In this document: one piece after another, positions 50,274-59,230 of the stretch
Numbering within the stretch: the first letter of the stretch is position 1
How the letters are laid out: each line of letters starts with the position of its first letter
Source of the DNA: Byssovorax sp.
GTDB lineage: Bacteria; Myxococcota_A; Polyangia; Polyangiales; Polyangiaceae
DNA: 64,000 nucleotides
Assembly: GCA_025362495.1 (NCBI GenBank)
Contig: JANYGI010000056.1
Span: forward strand, 36,868 to 100,867
Direction of reading: 5' to 3'
Position numbers and translations under genes: made by a program
Notes under the pieces: generated by a model
Told to the model about the DNA's origin: nothing
What the model saw: the letters and a program-made list of their open reading frames with translations, nothing else
Databases searched by the model: none

Positions 50274-51065
50274 TCATAATTCGAAGAGTGAAACGAAGAA
50301 GTCGTCGATGGCAGCGATCCGGGGGAATCGCGCCAGAGGAGGATCGAGCCAGCGGTTGTCCTGGATCGACACCTGAATTGCCTTGCCAGGGCGGAGCACG
50401 GCGGCGATGCAGGCCACCATGGCCTTGTCGTGACCGGAAGGTTTATCCAGGTCTTTTCGATCGCCCTTGACCAGCTCCACGGCGCCGGAGGCCAGATCGA
50501 CGTAAGTCCGCGCCGCGCGCTCCAGCGTCGGATAGATACTCTTCGCGCACTCCAGGAGCAGCGCTTCCAGGGTTCCCCGGCTCTGATTGTCGGGCAGCAC
50601 GAAGACCCCGCAATGCGTCGGAGCACTGGATACGGCCCCGGGCTTCAGCGGGAAAGTCAGCGGGATCGGATAAGTCGTCGCGCCGAGCTCCTGCGACAGT
50701 TCGGAATGCCGCTTGGCCGGGGGATTCTTGTCGGCGTCCAGGAGCACACCCAGGCCCGTGAGCGGCGGCTCACTCCGCGTATAAAGCACATCCAAGCTGT
50801 CTTTGATGGTCACGGAAAGCTTGCTGTCACCCCCGACCACATGGACCGCGATGCTGTGCGTCGTGCTGACAAAGAACGGGGGGACGGGCATCCGCGCGAG
50901 GAGATCATCCTGATGGGGAAACTTCGTGGGCACCAGCGGAAGCCAGAACGCGTCCAGACGCGACTTCATCTTGACCCGGTCGAGACCGTGAAGTTTGAGC
51001 AGCTTTCCCGAGAAGGCCAGATCGTGCGGACCTTCGACGGCGAGATACCCGTATTTCACGGTCAC
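50274..51065 (-). CDS. DUF3226 / TOPRIM-like effector paired with an AAA ATPase
   Basis: 263 residues. The N terminus YLAVEGPHDLAFSGKLL provides the acidic Glu of a TOPRIM fold. LGVLLDADKNPP provides the DxD pair, and GVFVLPDNQSRGTLEALLLE is the landmark of DUF3226. TOPRIM proteins usually cut or bind nucleic acid, as in OLD nucleases and the AriB effector of PARIS. The start overlaps the stop of the ATPase (ATGA at 51062-51065), so the two proteins are made in fixed ratio. Similarity to a known defence effector is inference. A role in DNA repair cannot be excluded. Confidence 0.8.
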   Translation of the reverse strand: MTVKYGYLAVEGPHDLAFSGKLLKLHGLDRVKMKSRLDAFWLPLVPTKFPHQDDLLARMPVPPFFVSTTHSIAVHVVGGDSKLSVTIKDSLDVLYTRSEPPLTGLGVLLDADKNPPAKRHSELSQELGATTYPIPLTFPLKPGAVSSAPTHCGVFVLPDNQSRGTLEALLLECAKSIYPTLERAARTYVDLASGAVELVKGDRKDLDKPSGHDKAMVACIAAVLRPGKAIQVSIQDNRWLDPPLARFPRIAAIDDFFVSLFEL

Positions 51066-52192
51066 CTCACGTCGAGGCCACGCTCGAAGCGAAGCCGGTG
51101 AAGCTGATCTCCCGCATAACGCTTCGGCGGCCCGGGTCTCGCGGGATCCGGGAAGCGATAAGCGACGATCTCGTCCGGATGCTCGCTCCCCGCAGCGAGA
51201 ATGGCGTCGAGCGCTTCAAGGCTGTGGGTCGTGGCGAAGAGCTGAACATTCCGCTGCTTGCAGGCGCCGACGAGCCATTTGAACACGTCTCCGAGCACCG
51301 TGATATGGATGGCGGTCTCGATTTCGTCGATTAGCAGGTTGCCGTTGGTGGCTTGCGGCAGCGCGAGCGCCATCAGCAGCACGCGACGCACACCGTCACC
51401 AAAGGCGCTCACCGGCGTGCGTCCGCTGCGCGCATGGCGGAGGTAAAGCGCCGCACGAAGACCCCGCGTTGGCAAGAATTCCACCGCGCTGATCGCGGGA
51501 TCGATGCTCTGGAGAGCGTCGAGCACCAGCTCTCGATAATCCTGGAGCACCGCTTTGCGAAAGCGCCCAAGATACAAGCTCTCGATGGCATGATCGAAGG
51601 GCGAGAGGATTTGCACCGGGATCGAACCCGACTCGTGAGCCCTGGAGCGCTCCGAGAGCTCGAAGTCCCAGATCTTGAAGCTTCGATCCTCGACGCCGGT
51701 CGACGTCCTCATTGCCAGCTCGAGCATCGCGCCACGCTCGAGGTCGCCGTCTTCTCCTTCTACCGTTTCTCCCAACGCTCTCTGCGTCTCGCGTATACCC
51801 GCCTTGAAGCGCGAGCCAGGACCGCCAATCTCCTCGATCTCTTCGAAGTGGGCTGACAGCTGCCGTGGTCCGGCGTTACCGGTCCCACTGATCGATAAAT
51901 CCCCGATGAAGAGACTTTCTTCGTCTTCCGCTGACTGCTTTCCGTGAGGGAAGAGCCACTTCAACGCCTCGATCCGGGAAATGCTCGAAAATCCCTGTAC
52001 CCGCCGCCGCGCCGTTTTCAGCCACGCCAGCTCATCGAGCGGCTGATCATAAATCGCCAGCGCCTCCAGCACGCTCGTCTTGCCGGAATTGTTGTCCCCC
52101 ACCAAGAGGTTGATCCTCCCCGTGCCCTCCAGCGTGAGCTCTTCGAGCCCGCGGAAGCGGTGGATGGTGAGGGAGTCGATGGGCCAGCTCAT
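51062..52192 (-). CDS. OLD/ABC-type AAA ATPase (AAA_15/21), partner of DUF3226
   Basis: 376 residues. SLTIHRFRGLEELTLEGTGR and LLVGDNNSGKTSVLEALA (Walker A near residue 33) start an SMC-like head. The ABC signature FGDGVRRVLLMALALP, Walker B NLLIDEIETAIH and H-loop FATTHSLEAL complete it in the C-terminal third, with a middle of about 150 residues instead of a long coiled coil. This is the AAA_15/OLD layout used as the sensor in PARIS (AriA), Gabija-like and OLD systems. It overlaps the DUF3226 gene. About 185 bp of sequence upstream hold no gene and probably the promoter. Confidence 0.86.
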   Translation of the reverse strand: MSWPIDSLTIHRFRGLEELTLEGTGRINLLVGDNNSGKTSVLEALAIYDQPLDELAWLKTARRRVQGFSSISRIEALKWLFPHGKQSAEDEESLFIGDLSISGTGNAGPRQLSAHFEEIEEIGGPGSRFKAGIRETQRALGETVEGEDGDLERGAMLELAMRTSTGVEDRSFKIWDFELSERSRAHESGSIPVQILSPFDHAIESLYLGRFRKAVLQDYRELVLDALQSIDPAISAVEFLPTRGLRAALYLRHARSGRTPVSAFGDGVRRVLLMALALPQATNGNLLIDEIETAIHITVLGDVFKWLVGACKQRNVQLFATTHSLEALDAILAAGSEHPDEIVAYRFPDPARPGPPKRYAGDQLHRLRFERGLDVR

Positions 52193-52377
52193 GCGGGAGA
52201 TCCTCAGCGGGGCCAGGTGGGTGAAGCCGATCCATGTAAGGATTGGCGTCGCGACCGTGGCCGCCGCGGCGCATCGTCCCTTCCTGCTGCTCGGCCGTCA
52301 AGGAGCCGGGCTCGTGCAACGGCTTCACGATAAGGGCTTCTATATGCCCGGAGCGCCACGCGCGGAAAGGCCCCACG

Positions 52378-52887
52378 CTAGCGCTTCGCCGCGGCCACCA
52401 TCGCCTGGAAATTGGCCGCGTGCAGGTGCGTCAGCGCGACGGCGAGGGCGTCGGCCGCGTCGGATCGCGGCGGCGCGGCGAGGCGCAGGATCGCCGTCAT
52501 CACCATCGCCACTTGCTTCTTGTCGGCGGCGCCCTTGCCCGCGACCGAGCGCTTCACCAGCGTCGGCGCGTACTCGTGGATCGGCATCCCGGCGCGCGCG
52601 AGGCGCAGGAGGATGACGCCGCGCGCGTGCCCGAGCTTCGCCGCGCTGTTGGCGTTCTTGGAGAAGAAGATCGTCTCGACCGCGCCGACGTCGGGCGCGT
52701 GCTCGCGGATCACCCGCTCGAGCTCGGTGTCGATCTCCACGAGGCGGTCCGCGAGCGAGCCGTCGAGATCGGTGTCGATGACCCCATGGGCGACGTGCTC
52801 GATCTTGGTCCCGGTGCGCGTGAGCACGCCCCAGCCCAGGTGCCTCGTGCCGGGATCGATCCCGATCACGCGGATGGTGGTCGCCAC
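52378..52887 (-). CDS. ruvC: Holliday-junction resolvase RuvC
   Basis: 169 residues from GTG 52887. It resolves four-way DNA junctions during recombination. Catalytic acidic residues are visible: VIGIDPGTRHLGWG (Asp11), VGAVETIFFSKN (Glu) and SDAADALAVALTH (Asp pair). Length and motif order match the family. It follows the FAD oxidase gene by two bases. RuvA and RuvB, usual partners, are not in the window. Confidence 0.94.
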   Translation of the reverse strand: MATTIRVIGIDPGTRHLGWGVLTRTGTKIEHVAHGVIDTDLDGSLADRLVEIDTELERVIREHAPDVGAVETIFFSKNANSAAKLGHARGVILLRLARAGMPIHEYAPTLVKRSVAGKGAADKKQVAMVMTAILRLAAPPRSDAADALAVALTHLHAANFQAMVAAAKR

Positions 52888-52889
52888 CC

Positions 52890-54317
52890 TCAGCAGGCTC
52901 GGTGGGACGCGCGGGGGAAGATCTTGTGCGGGTTCAGGAGCCCCTGTGGATCGAACGTGGCCTTGAGGCGGCGCTGCAGATCGATGAGCTCCGGCGACTG
53001 CTCCAGGGGCAAGTACGCCGACTTCGACGTCCCGATCCCGTGCTCGCCCGAGAGGGTGCCGCGGAGCGAAATCACCTTGCGAAACAGGCGATCCAGAGCG
53101 TCTTCCACGCGCGGGATCGCCGCGGGATCGTCCCAGAGGAAGTTGACGTGGAGGTTCCCGTCGCCGGCGTGGCCGTAGGTGAGCACCCGGACGCCTGTAG
53201 CCTCGCTGATCCTCCGCGTCTCGACGATCAGCTCGACCAGGCTGCCGCGCGGCACGACGACGTCTTCCGAGATCTTGAACTTCGCCATGGCCCGCGTCGC
53301 CGGCGAGAGCTGCCGCCGCGCCTCCCAGAGCCGGTCGCGCTGCGCCTCGTCCTGCGCCACGAGGACCTCGATCGAGCCGGCCTCCGCGCAGACGTTTCCC
53401 ACCCGCTCCATCGCCGACTCGCACGCGAGCGGCTCGCCGTCGACCTCGATGATCAGGAGCGCGCGGGCGCGGGCGTCGACGCCGACGCCGCTGGCGCGCA
53501 CGGCGTCGAGCGTGGCCTCGTCGAGCAGCTCGAGGCAGCGCGGCACGAGGCCCGCCGCGACGATCCCCTGCACGGCGGCGCCGCACGCGTTCACGTCGGC
53601 GAAGAGCGCGAGCAGCGTCACCACCGCGGGAGGCTTCGGGATCAGGCGAAGCGTGGCCTCGGTCGTGACGGCCAGCGTGCCCTCGCTCCCGACGAGCAGC
53701 GCGGTCACGTCGTACCCCGTCACGCCCTTCACGGTGCGGCGGCCGGTGCGGAGGCGCGTCCCGTCGACGAGCAGCACCTCGAGGCCGAGCACGTACTCGC
53801 GGGTGACGCCGTACTTGAAGGCCCGCGGGCCGCCGGCGTTCTCGGCGATGTTGCCGCCGAGCGCGCACATCTTGAGCGAGTTGGGATCGGGCGGATAGAA
53901 GAGCCCCTCGGCCTCGACCGCGGCGTGGAGGTCGGCGAGGATCACGCCCGGCTCGACGACGGCGATCTGCTCGCTGCGATCGATCTCCTTGATCTGCCGC
54001 ATCCCCAGCGTGCTCACCACGATCCCGCCGGCCACCGGGACGGCGCCGCCGCTCTTCCCGGAGCCGCCCGCGCGCGGGACGATCGGCACGCCGGCCTCGG
54101 TCGCGACGACGAGCGCCTTCTGGATGTCCTCGGGCGAGCTCGCGAGGACGACGGCGTCGGGCAGCACCGGATCTTGATCCGACTCGTCGCCGGCGTAGCT
54201 GCGGCACGCGTCCGCGTCGGTGAGCACCTTCGATGGGCCGAGCGCGCGCTCGAGCAAGCGCCGCGTTTTTTCCACCGTGGCGGCCGACGGGCGAGCGAAA
54301 GGAGCGCGACGGATCAC
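52890..54317 (-). CDS. FAD-linked oxidase, GlcD / D-lactate dehydrogenase type
   Basis: 475 residues. FAD-binding-4 domain: SPEDIQKALVVATEAGVPIV, PRAGGSGKSGGAVPVAGGIV and GNIAENAGGPRAFKYGVT. The FAD-oxidase C-terminal domain has VRVLTYGHAGDGNLHVNF and LSGEHGIGTSKSAYL, whose His and Glu are the substrate-binding residues. It oxidises a 2-hydroxy acid such as D-lactate or glycolate. It is fused in transcription to ruvC (2-bp gap), an unexpected pairing that may only reflect gene packing. Confidence 0.9.
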   Translation of the reverse strand: MIRRAPFARPSAATVEKTRRLLERALGPSKVLTDADACRSYAGDESDQDPVLPDAVVLASSPEDIQKALVVATEAGVPIVPRAGGSGKSGGAVPVAGGIVVSTLGMRQIKEIDRSEQIAVVEPGVILADLHAAVEAEGLFYPPDPNSLKMCALGGNIAENAGGPRAFKYGVTREYVLGLEVLLVDGTRLRTGRRTVKGVTGYDVTALLVGSEGTLAVTTEATLRLIPKPPAVVTLLALFADVNACGAAVQGIVAAGLVPRCLELLDEATLDAVRASGVGVDARARALLIIEVDGEPLACESAMERVGNVCAEAGSIEVLVAQDEAQRDRLWEARRQLSPATRAMAKFKISEDVVVPRGSLVELIVETRRISEATGVRVLTYGHAGDGNLHVNFLWDDPAAIPRVEDALDRLFRKVISLRGTLSGEHGIGTSKSAYLPLEQSPELIDLQRRLKATFDPQGLLNPHKIFPRASHRAC

Positions 54318-54377
54318 GCCGCTGCCTTAGTACGGTTTCGGCTCGCCGCCCAACCGCGGAGACACTACGCCGCGCTC

Positions 54378-54710
54378 GTGCGTCGGAACCTGGCCCTCTA
54401 CGTCGTCCTCGCCGCCGAGCTCGGCGTCGGCGCGCTCGGACTCTTCTTCCACCTGCGCTCGCGCGCCGCGATCGCCCGCGCCTTCGCCGAGTTCAACACC
54501 GCCATGCCCGCGTACACCGCGCTCGCGCTGGCGCCGTGGTTCCTCCCGCTCACGCTCGGCGTCTCGGCCTCGCTCTCGCTCGTCGCGATCTTCGCGCCGC
54601 TCCGCCGCTCGCGCCGGATGATGTCCGCCGGCACCGGCCTGATGATCGCGAGCACCGCGGTGTGTTTCGCGATCATCGCCAGCTTCATCCCGATCTTCCA
54701 GCCGGGGTGA
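54378..54710 (+). CDS. Small membrane protein
   Basis: 110 residues from GTG 54378. Three hydrophobic segments (LYVVLAAELGVGALGLFFHL, ALALAPWFLPLTLGVSASLSL, and MIASTAVCFAIIASFIPIF) are separated by short charged loops (RSRAAIARAFAEFNT, PLRRSRRMM), with a short C terminus. No domain is recognised. It is divergent from the FAD oxidase gene with about 60 bp between. It is not likely to be a shadow, as the hydrophobic pattern and start are clear. Confidence 0.7.
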   Translation: MRRNLALYVVLAAELGVGALGLFFHLRSRAAIARAFAEFNTAMPAYTALALAPWFLPLTLGVSASLSLVAIFAPLRRSRRMMSAGTGLMIASTAVCFAIIASFIPIFQPG

Positions 54711-54746
54711 CTGGTGTTCTTCGCGGCGCGCTGGTAGCACCCGCGC

Positions 54747-55682
54747 ATGCTCCGTGAAGCCCTCGTGATCAGCGCCTGCGTCGCCGTCCTCACCCTCGGT
54801 TGCACGGGCGACGAGGCCTCGTCGACATCGACCGGCGCCAGCACCGGCGAGGGCGTCACCAGCACGGGAGCGAGCGCGTCCGGCAGCGGCGGAGGCACCT
54901 GCGCGGGCGGCTCGGTCGGCGCGGGCGGGAGCGACGGATCAGGCGGCTCCGGCGGCTCCGACGGGGCGAGCGGGTCCGGCGGATCGAGCGTCCCCGTGGC
55001 GATGGGCTGCGACGCGTCCGCGCCCGGCACCACGGAGATCTCCTGCGTCGAGAGCATCACGCCCGGCGTCGGCGCTGGCTTCGGCGCCGATCGCTTCCCC
55101 GAGATCATCTACGGGCCGCCTCACGGCGGGGGCGATCACGGCGGCAGCACCGACGTGCTCTCGCTCGGCACCGACGGCGAGATCGTGGTCGGCTTCGGCG
55201 GAAGCGGCGTCGTCGACGGCGAGGGCGCGGACTTCATCGTCTTCGAAAACGCTTTCTTGACCGGCAAAAAGCCCTTCAAGGAGCTCGGGCAGATCAGCGT
55301 GTCCGACGACGGCACCACCTGGACCGCGTTCCCCTGCAAGCAGGACGCGCTGCCGTACACCGGGTGCGCCGGGTGGCACCCCGTCTACTCGAACCCCAAG
55401 AACTGCGTCTCGCCGTACGATCCCGTCGCGGCCGGCGGCGACGTCTTCGATCTCGCCACGATCGGCGTGAAGACGGCGCGCTTCATCAAGATCGTCGACC
55501 TCCACAACACCGGCTGGACGGGCGGGACGACCGGGTTCGATCTCGACGCCATCGCCGTGATCCACGCGCACGCGCTCGGTCAGAGCAACGCCAGGAAGGC
55601 CAGCAGCGCCTCGCTCTCGTTCGGGCTCAGCGCCTCGGCGCCGACGGGCGCGCGATCGTGGAAGAACCCCGTCGCGCCCTGA
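54747..55682 (+). CDS. Surface lipoprotein with Gly/Ser linker and beta-sandwich
   Basis: 311 residues with lipobox TLGC (Cys19) and a Ser/Thr/Gly-rich linker of about 70 residues. The folded part (about 95-290) has VVGFGGSGVVDGEGADFIVF, FENAF, ISVSDDGTTWTAFPC and VKTARFIKIVDLHN, ending FDLDAIAVIHA. This resembles discoidin-like or 'cell surface' beta-sandwiches that bind carbohydrate. There are six Cys in three likely pairs. The last 103 bp overlap the convergent cytochrome-peroxidase gene. The Ala/Ser-rich tail after AVIHAHALG may be an artefact of that overlap. Confidence 0.8.
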   Translation: MLREALVISACVAVLTLGCTGDEASSTSTGASTGEGVTSTGASASGSGGGTCAGGSVGAGGSDGSGGSGGSDGASGSGGSSVPVAMGCDASAPGTTEISCVESITPGVGAGFGADRFPEIIYGPPHGGGDHGGSTDVLSLGTDGEIVVGFGGSGVVDGEGADFIVFENAFLTGKKPFKELGQISVSDDGTTWTAFPCKQDALPYTGCAGWHPVYSNPKNCVSPYDPVAAGGDVFDLATIGVKTARFIKIVDLHNTGWTGGTTGFDLDAIAVIHAHALGQSNARKASSASLSFGLSASAPTGARSWKNPVAP

Positions 55683-57649
55683 AATCGAGCCCGGGAGAGC
55701 ACATCGGCGAGCGTGCTGGCGGCGCCGTTGGTGAAGTACGGCCGCTTCTTGTAGAGCCGCCGCAGCGAGGGCACGCGCGCGCCGCGGGGGTGCACGTAGG
55801 GCTCGACGCCCGTCATCCGGTACTCGTCGAGGCCCCACACGATCGGGCCTTCGCGCGACAGCACGAGGCCCTCCCAGCCGGCCGGATCGACGCGCGACGT
55901 GGGATCGTCGTTGACGAGGCGCGCGGCGTGGCAGCCCTCGCAGCGCCGCGCGAACACCTCGGCGCCGGCGCGCTCCTGCGCGGTGAACGCCGCGTGATCG
56001 AGGGCCATCGGGTTGGGCCGAGGCGTGAAGTCCATCAGGAACACCATCAGCGCTTTGCGCAGCGAGATCGCGTCGAGCTCGGCGTCGGCCACGCCGAGCC
56101 GATGGATCCATGGCTGCTCGACGAGGGCCGCGGAGAACCACGGCTCGTGCCCGCTGTTGGCGCCGGCGACGCGGAACTCGTTGTTCGCGACGCTGGTGAG
56201 ATCGGGATCGAGCGCCCGCGAGAAATGAGGCCGGTTGTTGAAGAGCCCGAGCAGCGGCTTGGTCGTGGCGACGATGTCGCCGCGCCCCGTCGAGTGCGTG
56301 CGCCCGTCGACGTGGCCCTCGAAGTGACATGTCTCGCAGGTGAAGCGGCTCAGCGGCCCGTCCGAGGAGTTCCACGGCGCCATCGCGGTGGTGAAGAAGA
56401 GCGCCTCGCCGAGGCGTGACTGCGGCGTCGGCGCGAGCGGGTGCTCGCCGGGATCCTCGGCGGGGACGCTGACGACAGCGCCGCTGGCGATCGAGATCCA
56501 GGTGTCGAGCAGCGGGTCGGCCGCGACGATCGTGTCACCCTCGCCTGCCACCATCGCGGCGACGCCCGGGAGCAGCGCCGCGGTCGTCGTCACGGGAGGC
56601 GTCGTGGATCCCTTCGATCGAAGGGTTACCGTCAGCAATCGATCGCTCCCGTAGCCGGCGACGCGCGCCTCGATCCCGCCGTCTTTCGCGCGCAGGAGCA
56701 GCGCCTTCGGGGTGACCACGCCGAGCGCCGAGACGTTGATCTCGGCGATCTTCTCGGCGACGCGCGCCCCGCGGGCGATCCGGTAGAACCAGACGAACGA
56801 GTCGACGTAGCCGAACGATCCAGAGGTGCGATCGAGCCGGTGATCCTCGACGCCGCCCGCCGCGACGACGAGATCGCCGCCGTCGTCGATCGCCGCGAAG
56901 CCCCAGATCGGCCCGTCGTGATGGATGGTGACGGCGCCCGCGGCGCGCGGGAACCCCTGGGCGTCGACGTCGCGCGCCACGAGCGTGTGATCGATCAGGC
57001 TGTCGACGAGCAGGCGCGAGCCCACGCGCGCGACGCGAAATGGCCCGATCCCGGCGGGCATTTCGTGAATTTCGCCGGTGCTCGCGCGGATGGAGAGCAG
57101 GCGACCCTCGCGCTCCTCGACGGCGTACACGACGCCCTCGGGGCCGACGGCGACGTCGCGCAACGCGAGCGCTCCTGACTCCAGCGCGGGCTCCGAGCGG
57201 AGGTGATCGTCGCTGACGACGTAGCGGTGGAGCAGCGTCGACTGCTCGCCCACGACGACGATCTCGCCCTTCGCCGAGACGGCGAGGCCCGACGGCGACG
57301 CCGCGGTCGGTCGGCGATCGATCTCGTGGAGCGCGGCGTCGAGCAGCACCACCGCGTCGCGCCCGCGGAGGACGCCGACGAAGCGCGCGGCGCCGGGGCC
57401 CGGGGGCAGCGCCGCGATCCGGTAGGGATCGGAGCCGCGAGAGCGATCCGAGGCCGGGAGACGGCGGAAGTCGGTCGCGGCGCGGCGCGTATTTTCGAGC
57501 GCGTGGAGCGGGCTCAGCGGATCGGACGTCGACGCGGGCGGCGCCTCGGATCCGCCGTTCCCGCACGACGAGGCCGCGGCGCCGAGCCCCGCGGCGACGA
57601 GGATCGCGATCGCGCGCGCGAGCGCTGGAGCCGCTCCGGGGCCGCGCAC
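55580..57649 (-). CDS. Beta-propeller fused to dihaem cytochrome-c-peroxidase (MauG-like) domain
   Basis: 689 residues. An N-terminal signal/lipobox region (AAASSC near Cys29) is followed by a propeller of about 380 residues (repeats like GLAVSAKGEIVVVGEQ, VAVGPEGVVYAVEER). A cytochrome-c-peroxidase/MauG-like domain then carries two haem-binding motifs, CETCH at 438-442 and CEGCH at 570-574. The order propeller then peroxidase is known in MbnH/PCuAC-like and YncE-related fusions. It could oxidise a protein or small molecule in the periplasm. The natural donor is unknown. The stop lies within the convergent lipoprotein gene. Confidence 0.86.
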   Translation of the reverse strand: MRGPGAAPALARAIAILVAAGLGAAASSCGNGGSEAPPASTSDPLSPLHALENTRRAATDFRRLPASDRSRGSDPYRIAALPPGPGAARFVGVLRGRDAVVLLDAALHEIDRRPTAASPSGLAVSAKGEIVVVGEQSTLLHRYVVSDDHLRSEPALESGALALRDVAVGPEGVVYAVEEREGRLLSIRASTGEIHEMPAGIGPFRVARVGSRLLVDSLIDHTLVARDVDAQGFPRAAGAVTIHHDGPIWGFAAIDDGGDLVVAAGGVEDHRLDRTSGSFGYVDSFVWFYRIARGARVAEKIAEINVSALGVVTPKALLLRAKDGGIEARVAGYGSDRLLTVTLRSKGSTTPPVTTTAALLPGVAAMVAGEGDTIVAADPLLDTWISIASGAVVSVPAEDPGEHPLAPTPQSRLGEALFFTTAMAPWNSSDGPLSRFTCETCHFEGHVDGRTHSTGRGDIVATTKPLLGLFNNRPHFSRALDPDLTSVANNEFRVAGANSGHEPWFSAALVEQPWIHRLGVADAELDAISLRKALMVFLMDFTPRPNPMALDHAAFTAQERAGAEVFARRCEGCHAARLVNDDPTSRVDPAGWEGLVLSREGPIVWGLDEYRMTGVEPYVHPRGARVPSLRRLYKKRPYFTNGAASTLADVLSRARFQGATGFFHDRAPVGAEALSPNESEALLAFLALL

Positions 57650-57663
57650 GATCGGCTCGTCGA

Positions 57664-57828
57664 CTACCAGCCGCCCGGCGCCGCGGTGGCCTTGGCGGTG
57701 GCGGCGCCGGTCGGCGCGGTGCCGTTGGTCGTGGTGGCGGCCGGCTTGGCGGGCTCGGGCTTCTTGTCTTCGCAGGCGGCGAGGGAGAGCGAGGCGACGG
57801 CCAGGATCGAGACGAGCGCGAGCTTCAT
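57664..57828 (-). CDS. Tiny lipoprotein
   Basis: 54 residues from ATG 57828, with GGAGG a few bases upstream. Signal sequence MKLALVSILAVASLSLAAC (Cys19) is followed by EDKKPEP and a Pro/Thr/Ala-rich tail ending APGGW. Nothing but a lipid anchor and a flexible tail is encoded. It is 14 bp upstream of the cytochrome peroxidase gene on the same strand, so cotranscription is likely. Confidence 0.75.
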   Translation of the reverse strand: MKLALVSILAVASLSLAACEDKKPEPAKPAATTTNGTAPTGAATAKATAAPGGW

Positions 57829-57831
57829 GAG

Positions 57832-57837
57832 ACCTCC
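57832..57837 (-). promoter_or_regulatory. RBS of the tiny lipoprotein gene
   Basis: GGAGGT on the minus strand, just upstream of ATG 57828. It decides this start over an in-frame upstream start at 57870. Confidence 0.65.
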
Positions 57838-57906
57838 AGAGGACGAAGTGGGACCCGACCGTTGAACCACACCTTCCCCGATCCCGGAAGCCTCAAACCA
57901 TCGTCG

Positions 57907-58389
57907 TCAGCGCTCGAGCGTGACGAACACCGCGCGCGGATCCTCGCCGACGCGGCGCTCGGTCTCGTGAAAACCGCTGCGATCCAGGGCAAAGAACGTG
58001 TCGGCCTCGGGCTCGAGCTGGATCTCGGTGAGCAGGATGCGCGTCGCGTGCGGGAGCGCGAGGCGGTAGATCTCGGCGCCGCCGATCACCCGCGGCTCGG
58101 CGTCGGTGGTGCGCGCGCGGGCGATCGCCTCGCCCAGCGAGGCCACGACCTCGGCGCCTTCGAGCTTCAAATCCGCGCTGCGCGTCACGACCAGGTTGCG
58201 CCGGTTGGGGAGCGGCTTGCCGACCTCGTCCCAGGTCTTGCGGCCCATGATCACCGCGTGGCCCGTGGTCGATCGGCGGAAGTGCTTGAGGTCTTCCGGC
58301 ACGTTCCACGGGACCTTGCCGTCCTTGCCGATGGCGCCGTTGCGCGCGATCGCCAGCACGAGGCAGAGCGGCTCTCTCGCTGTCGTCAT
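57907..58389 (-). CDS. folA: Dihydrofolate reductase
   Basis: 160 residues. It reduces dihydrofolate to tetrahydrofolate using NADPH. Landmarks: [20 protein letters not shown] (substrate and cofactor loop), [34 protein letters not shown] and [14 protein letters not shown]. Full length and all core motifs are present. Its ATG overlaps the thyA stop (ATGA at 58386-58389). This pairing with thymidylate synthase is common and logical, because ThyA makes the dihydrofolate that FolA recycles. Confidence 0.95.
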   Translation of the reverse strand: MTTAREPLCLVLAIARNGAIGKDGKVPWNVPEDLKHFRRSTTGHAVIMGRKTWDEVGKPLPNRRNLVVTRSADLKLEGAEVVASLGEAIARARTTDAEPRVIGGAEIYRLALPHATRILLTEIQLEPEADTFFALDRSGFHETERRVGEDPRAVFVTLER

Positions 58390-59228
58390 ACCGAGACCTC
58401 GGCCTTGATGTGGGGGTGAGGATCGTAGCCTTCGAGGGTGATGTCCTCGATCTGGAAGGCGAAGAGTGAGCGGGCCTCGGGCCGCAAATGCAGGCGCGGC
58501 AGCGCGCGTGGCTCGCGCGTGAGCTGGAGGCGCGCCTGATCGAGGTGGTTCTTGTAGAGGTGCGCGTCGCCGAGCGTGTGCACGAAATCCCCGGGGCGGA
58601 GATCGGTCACGTGGGCGATCATCTGCGTGAGCAGCGCGTAGCTCGCGATGTTGAAGGGCACGCCGAGGAACACGTCACCGCTGCGCTGATAGAGCTGACA
58701 CGAGAGCTCGCCATCCTGCACGTAGAGCTGGAACATCGTGTGGCAGGGCGGGAGCGCGACGAGGTCGGCCTCGCGCGGGTTCCACCCCGTGACGAGGAGG
58801 CGTCGGCTGCTGGGGTTCGCCCGGATCTGCTGTAAAATACGGGCGATCTGATCGACTCCATCGCTCGCGTACGTCCCGTCGGGGAGCAGCGTCGCCCCGA
58901 AGTTGCGCCACTGGTGGCCGTAGACGGGCCCGAGATCGCCGGCGCTCCGACCGAAGCGCGCCGTCTGCTCCGCCGTCGCCCACTCGTCCCAGATGCGAAC
59001 GCCCGCCGCCTGGAGCGAGGCCACGTGGGTCTCGCCGCGGAGGAACCAGAGCAGCTCGTGAAAGATCGATTTCACGTGGAGCTTCTTCGTCGTGAGGAGC
59101 GGGAAGCCCTCGCGCAGATCGAAGCGCATCTGGTGGCCGAAGACGGCGCGCGTGCCCGTCCCGGTGCGGTCGTCGCGGTCCTTCCCCTCGTCGAGGATGC
59201 GCCGCAGCAGCTCGAGGTACGGCCGCAC
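58386..59228 (-). CDS. thyA: Thymidylate synthase
   Basis: 280 residues from GTG 59228. It makes dTMP from dUMP with methylene-tetrahydrofolate. Signature [35 protein letters not shown], active site [13 protein letters not shown] (nucleophile Cys), [18 protein letters not shown] and [10 protein letters not shown] are all present. The GTG starts two bases after the crotonase stop. An upstream open extension is only a shadow of the crotonase frame. Confidence 0.95.
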   Translation of the reverse strand: MRPYLELLRRILDEGKDRDDRTGTGTRAVFGHQMRFDLREGFPLLTTKKLHVKSIFHELLWFLRGETHVASLQAAGVRIWDEWATAEQTARFGRSAGDLGPVYGHQWRNFGATLLPDGTYASDGVDQIARILQQIRANPSSRRLLVTGWNPREADLVALPPCHTMFQLYVQDGELSCQLYQRSGDVFLGVPFNIASYALLTQMIAHVTDLRPGDFVHTLGDAHLYKNHLDQARLQLTREPRALPRLHLRPEARSLFAFQIEDITLEGYDPHPHIKAEVSV

Positions 59229-59230
59229 GA

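Noticed and set aside
47008..50376. Second plus-strand frame across 47-50.4 kb
   Set aside because: Arg-rich frame-shifted shadow of the transpeptidase and VWA genes.
46892..50626. Very long minus-strand frame opposite the L,D-transpeptidase and VWA genes
   Set aside because: Low-complexity shadow. The plus-strand genes show signal peptides, lipoboxes and catalytic motifs.
52047..52376. Minus-strand frame upstream of and overlapping the AAA ATPase, including a MOSC-like looking phrase
   Set aside because: Most of it overlaps the ATPase in another frame, and the phrase is too short to support a domain. The 185-bp gap is left as a probable promoter region.
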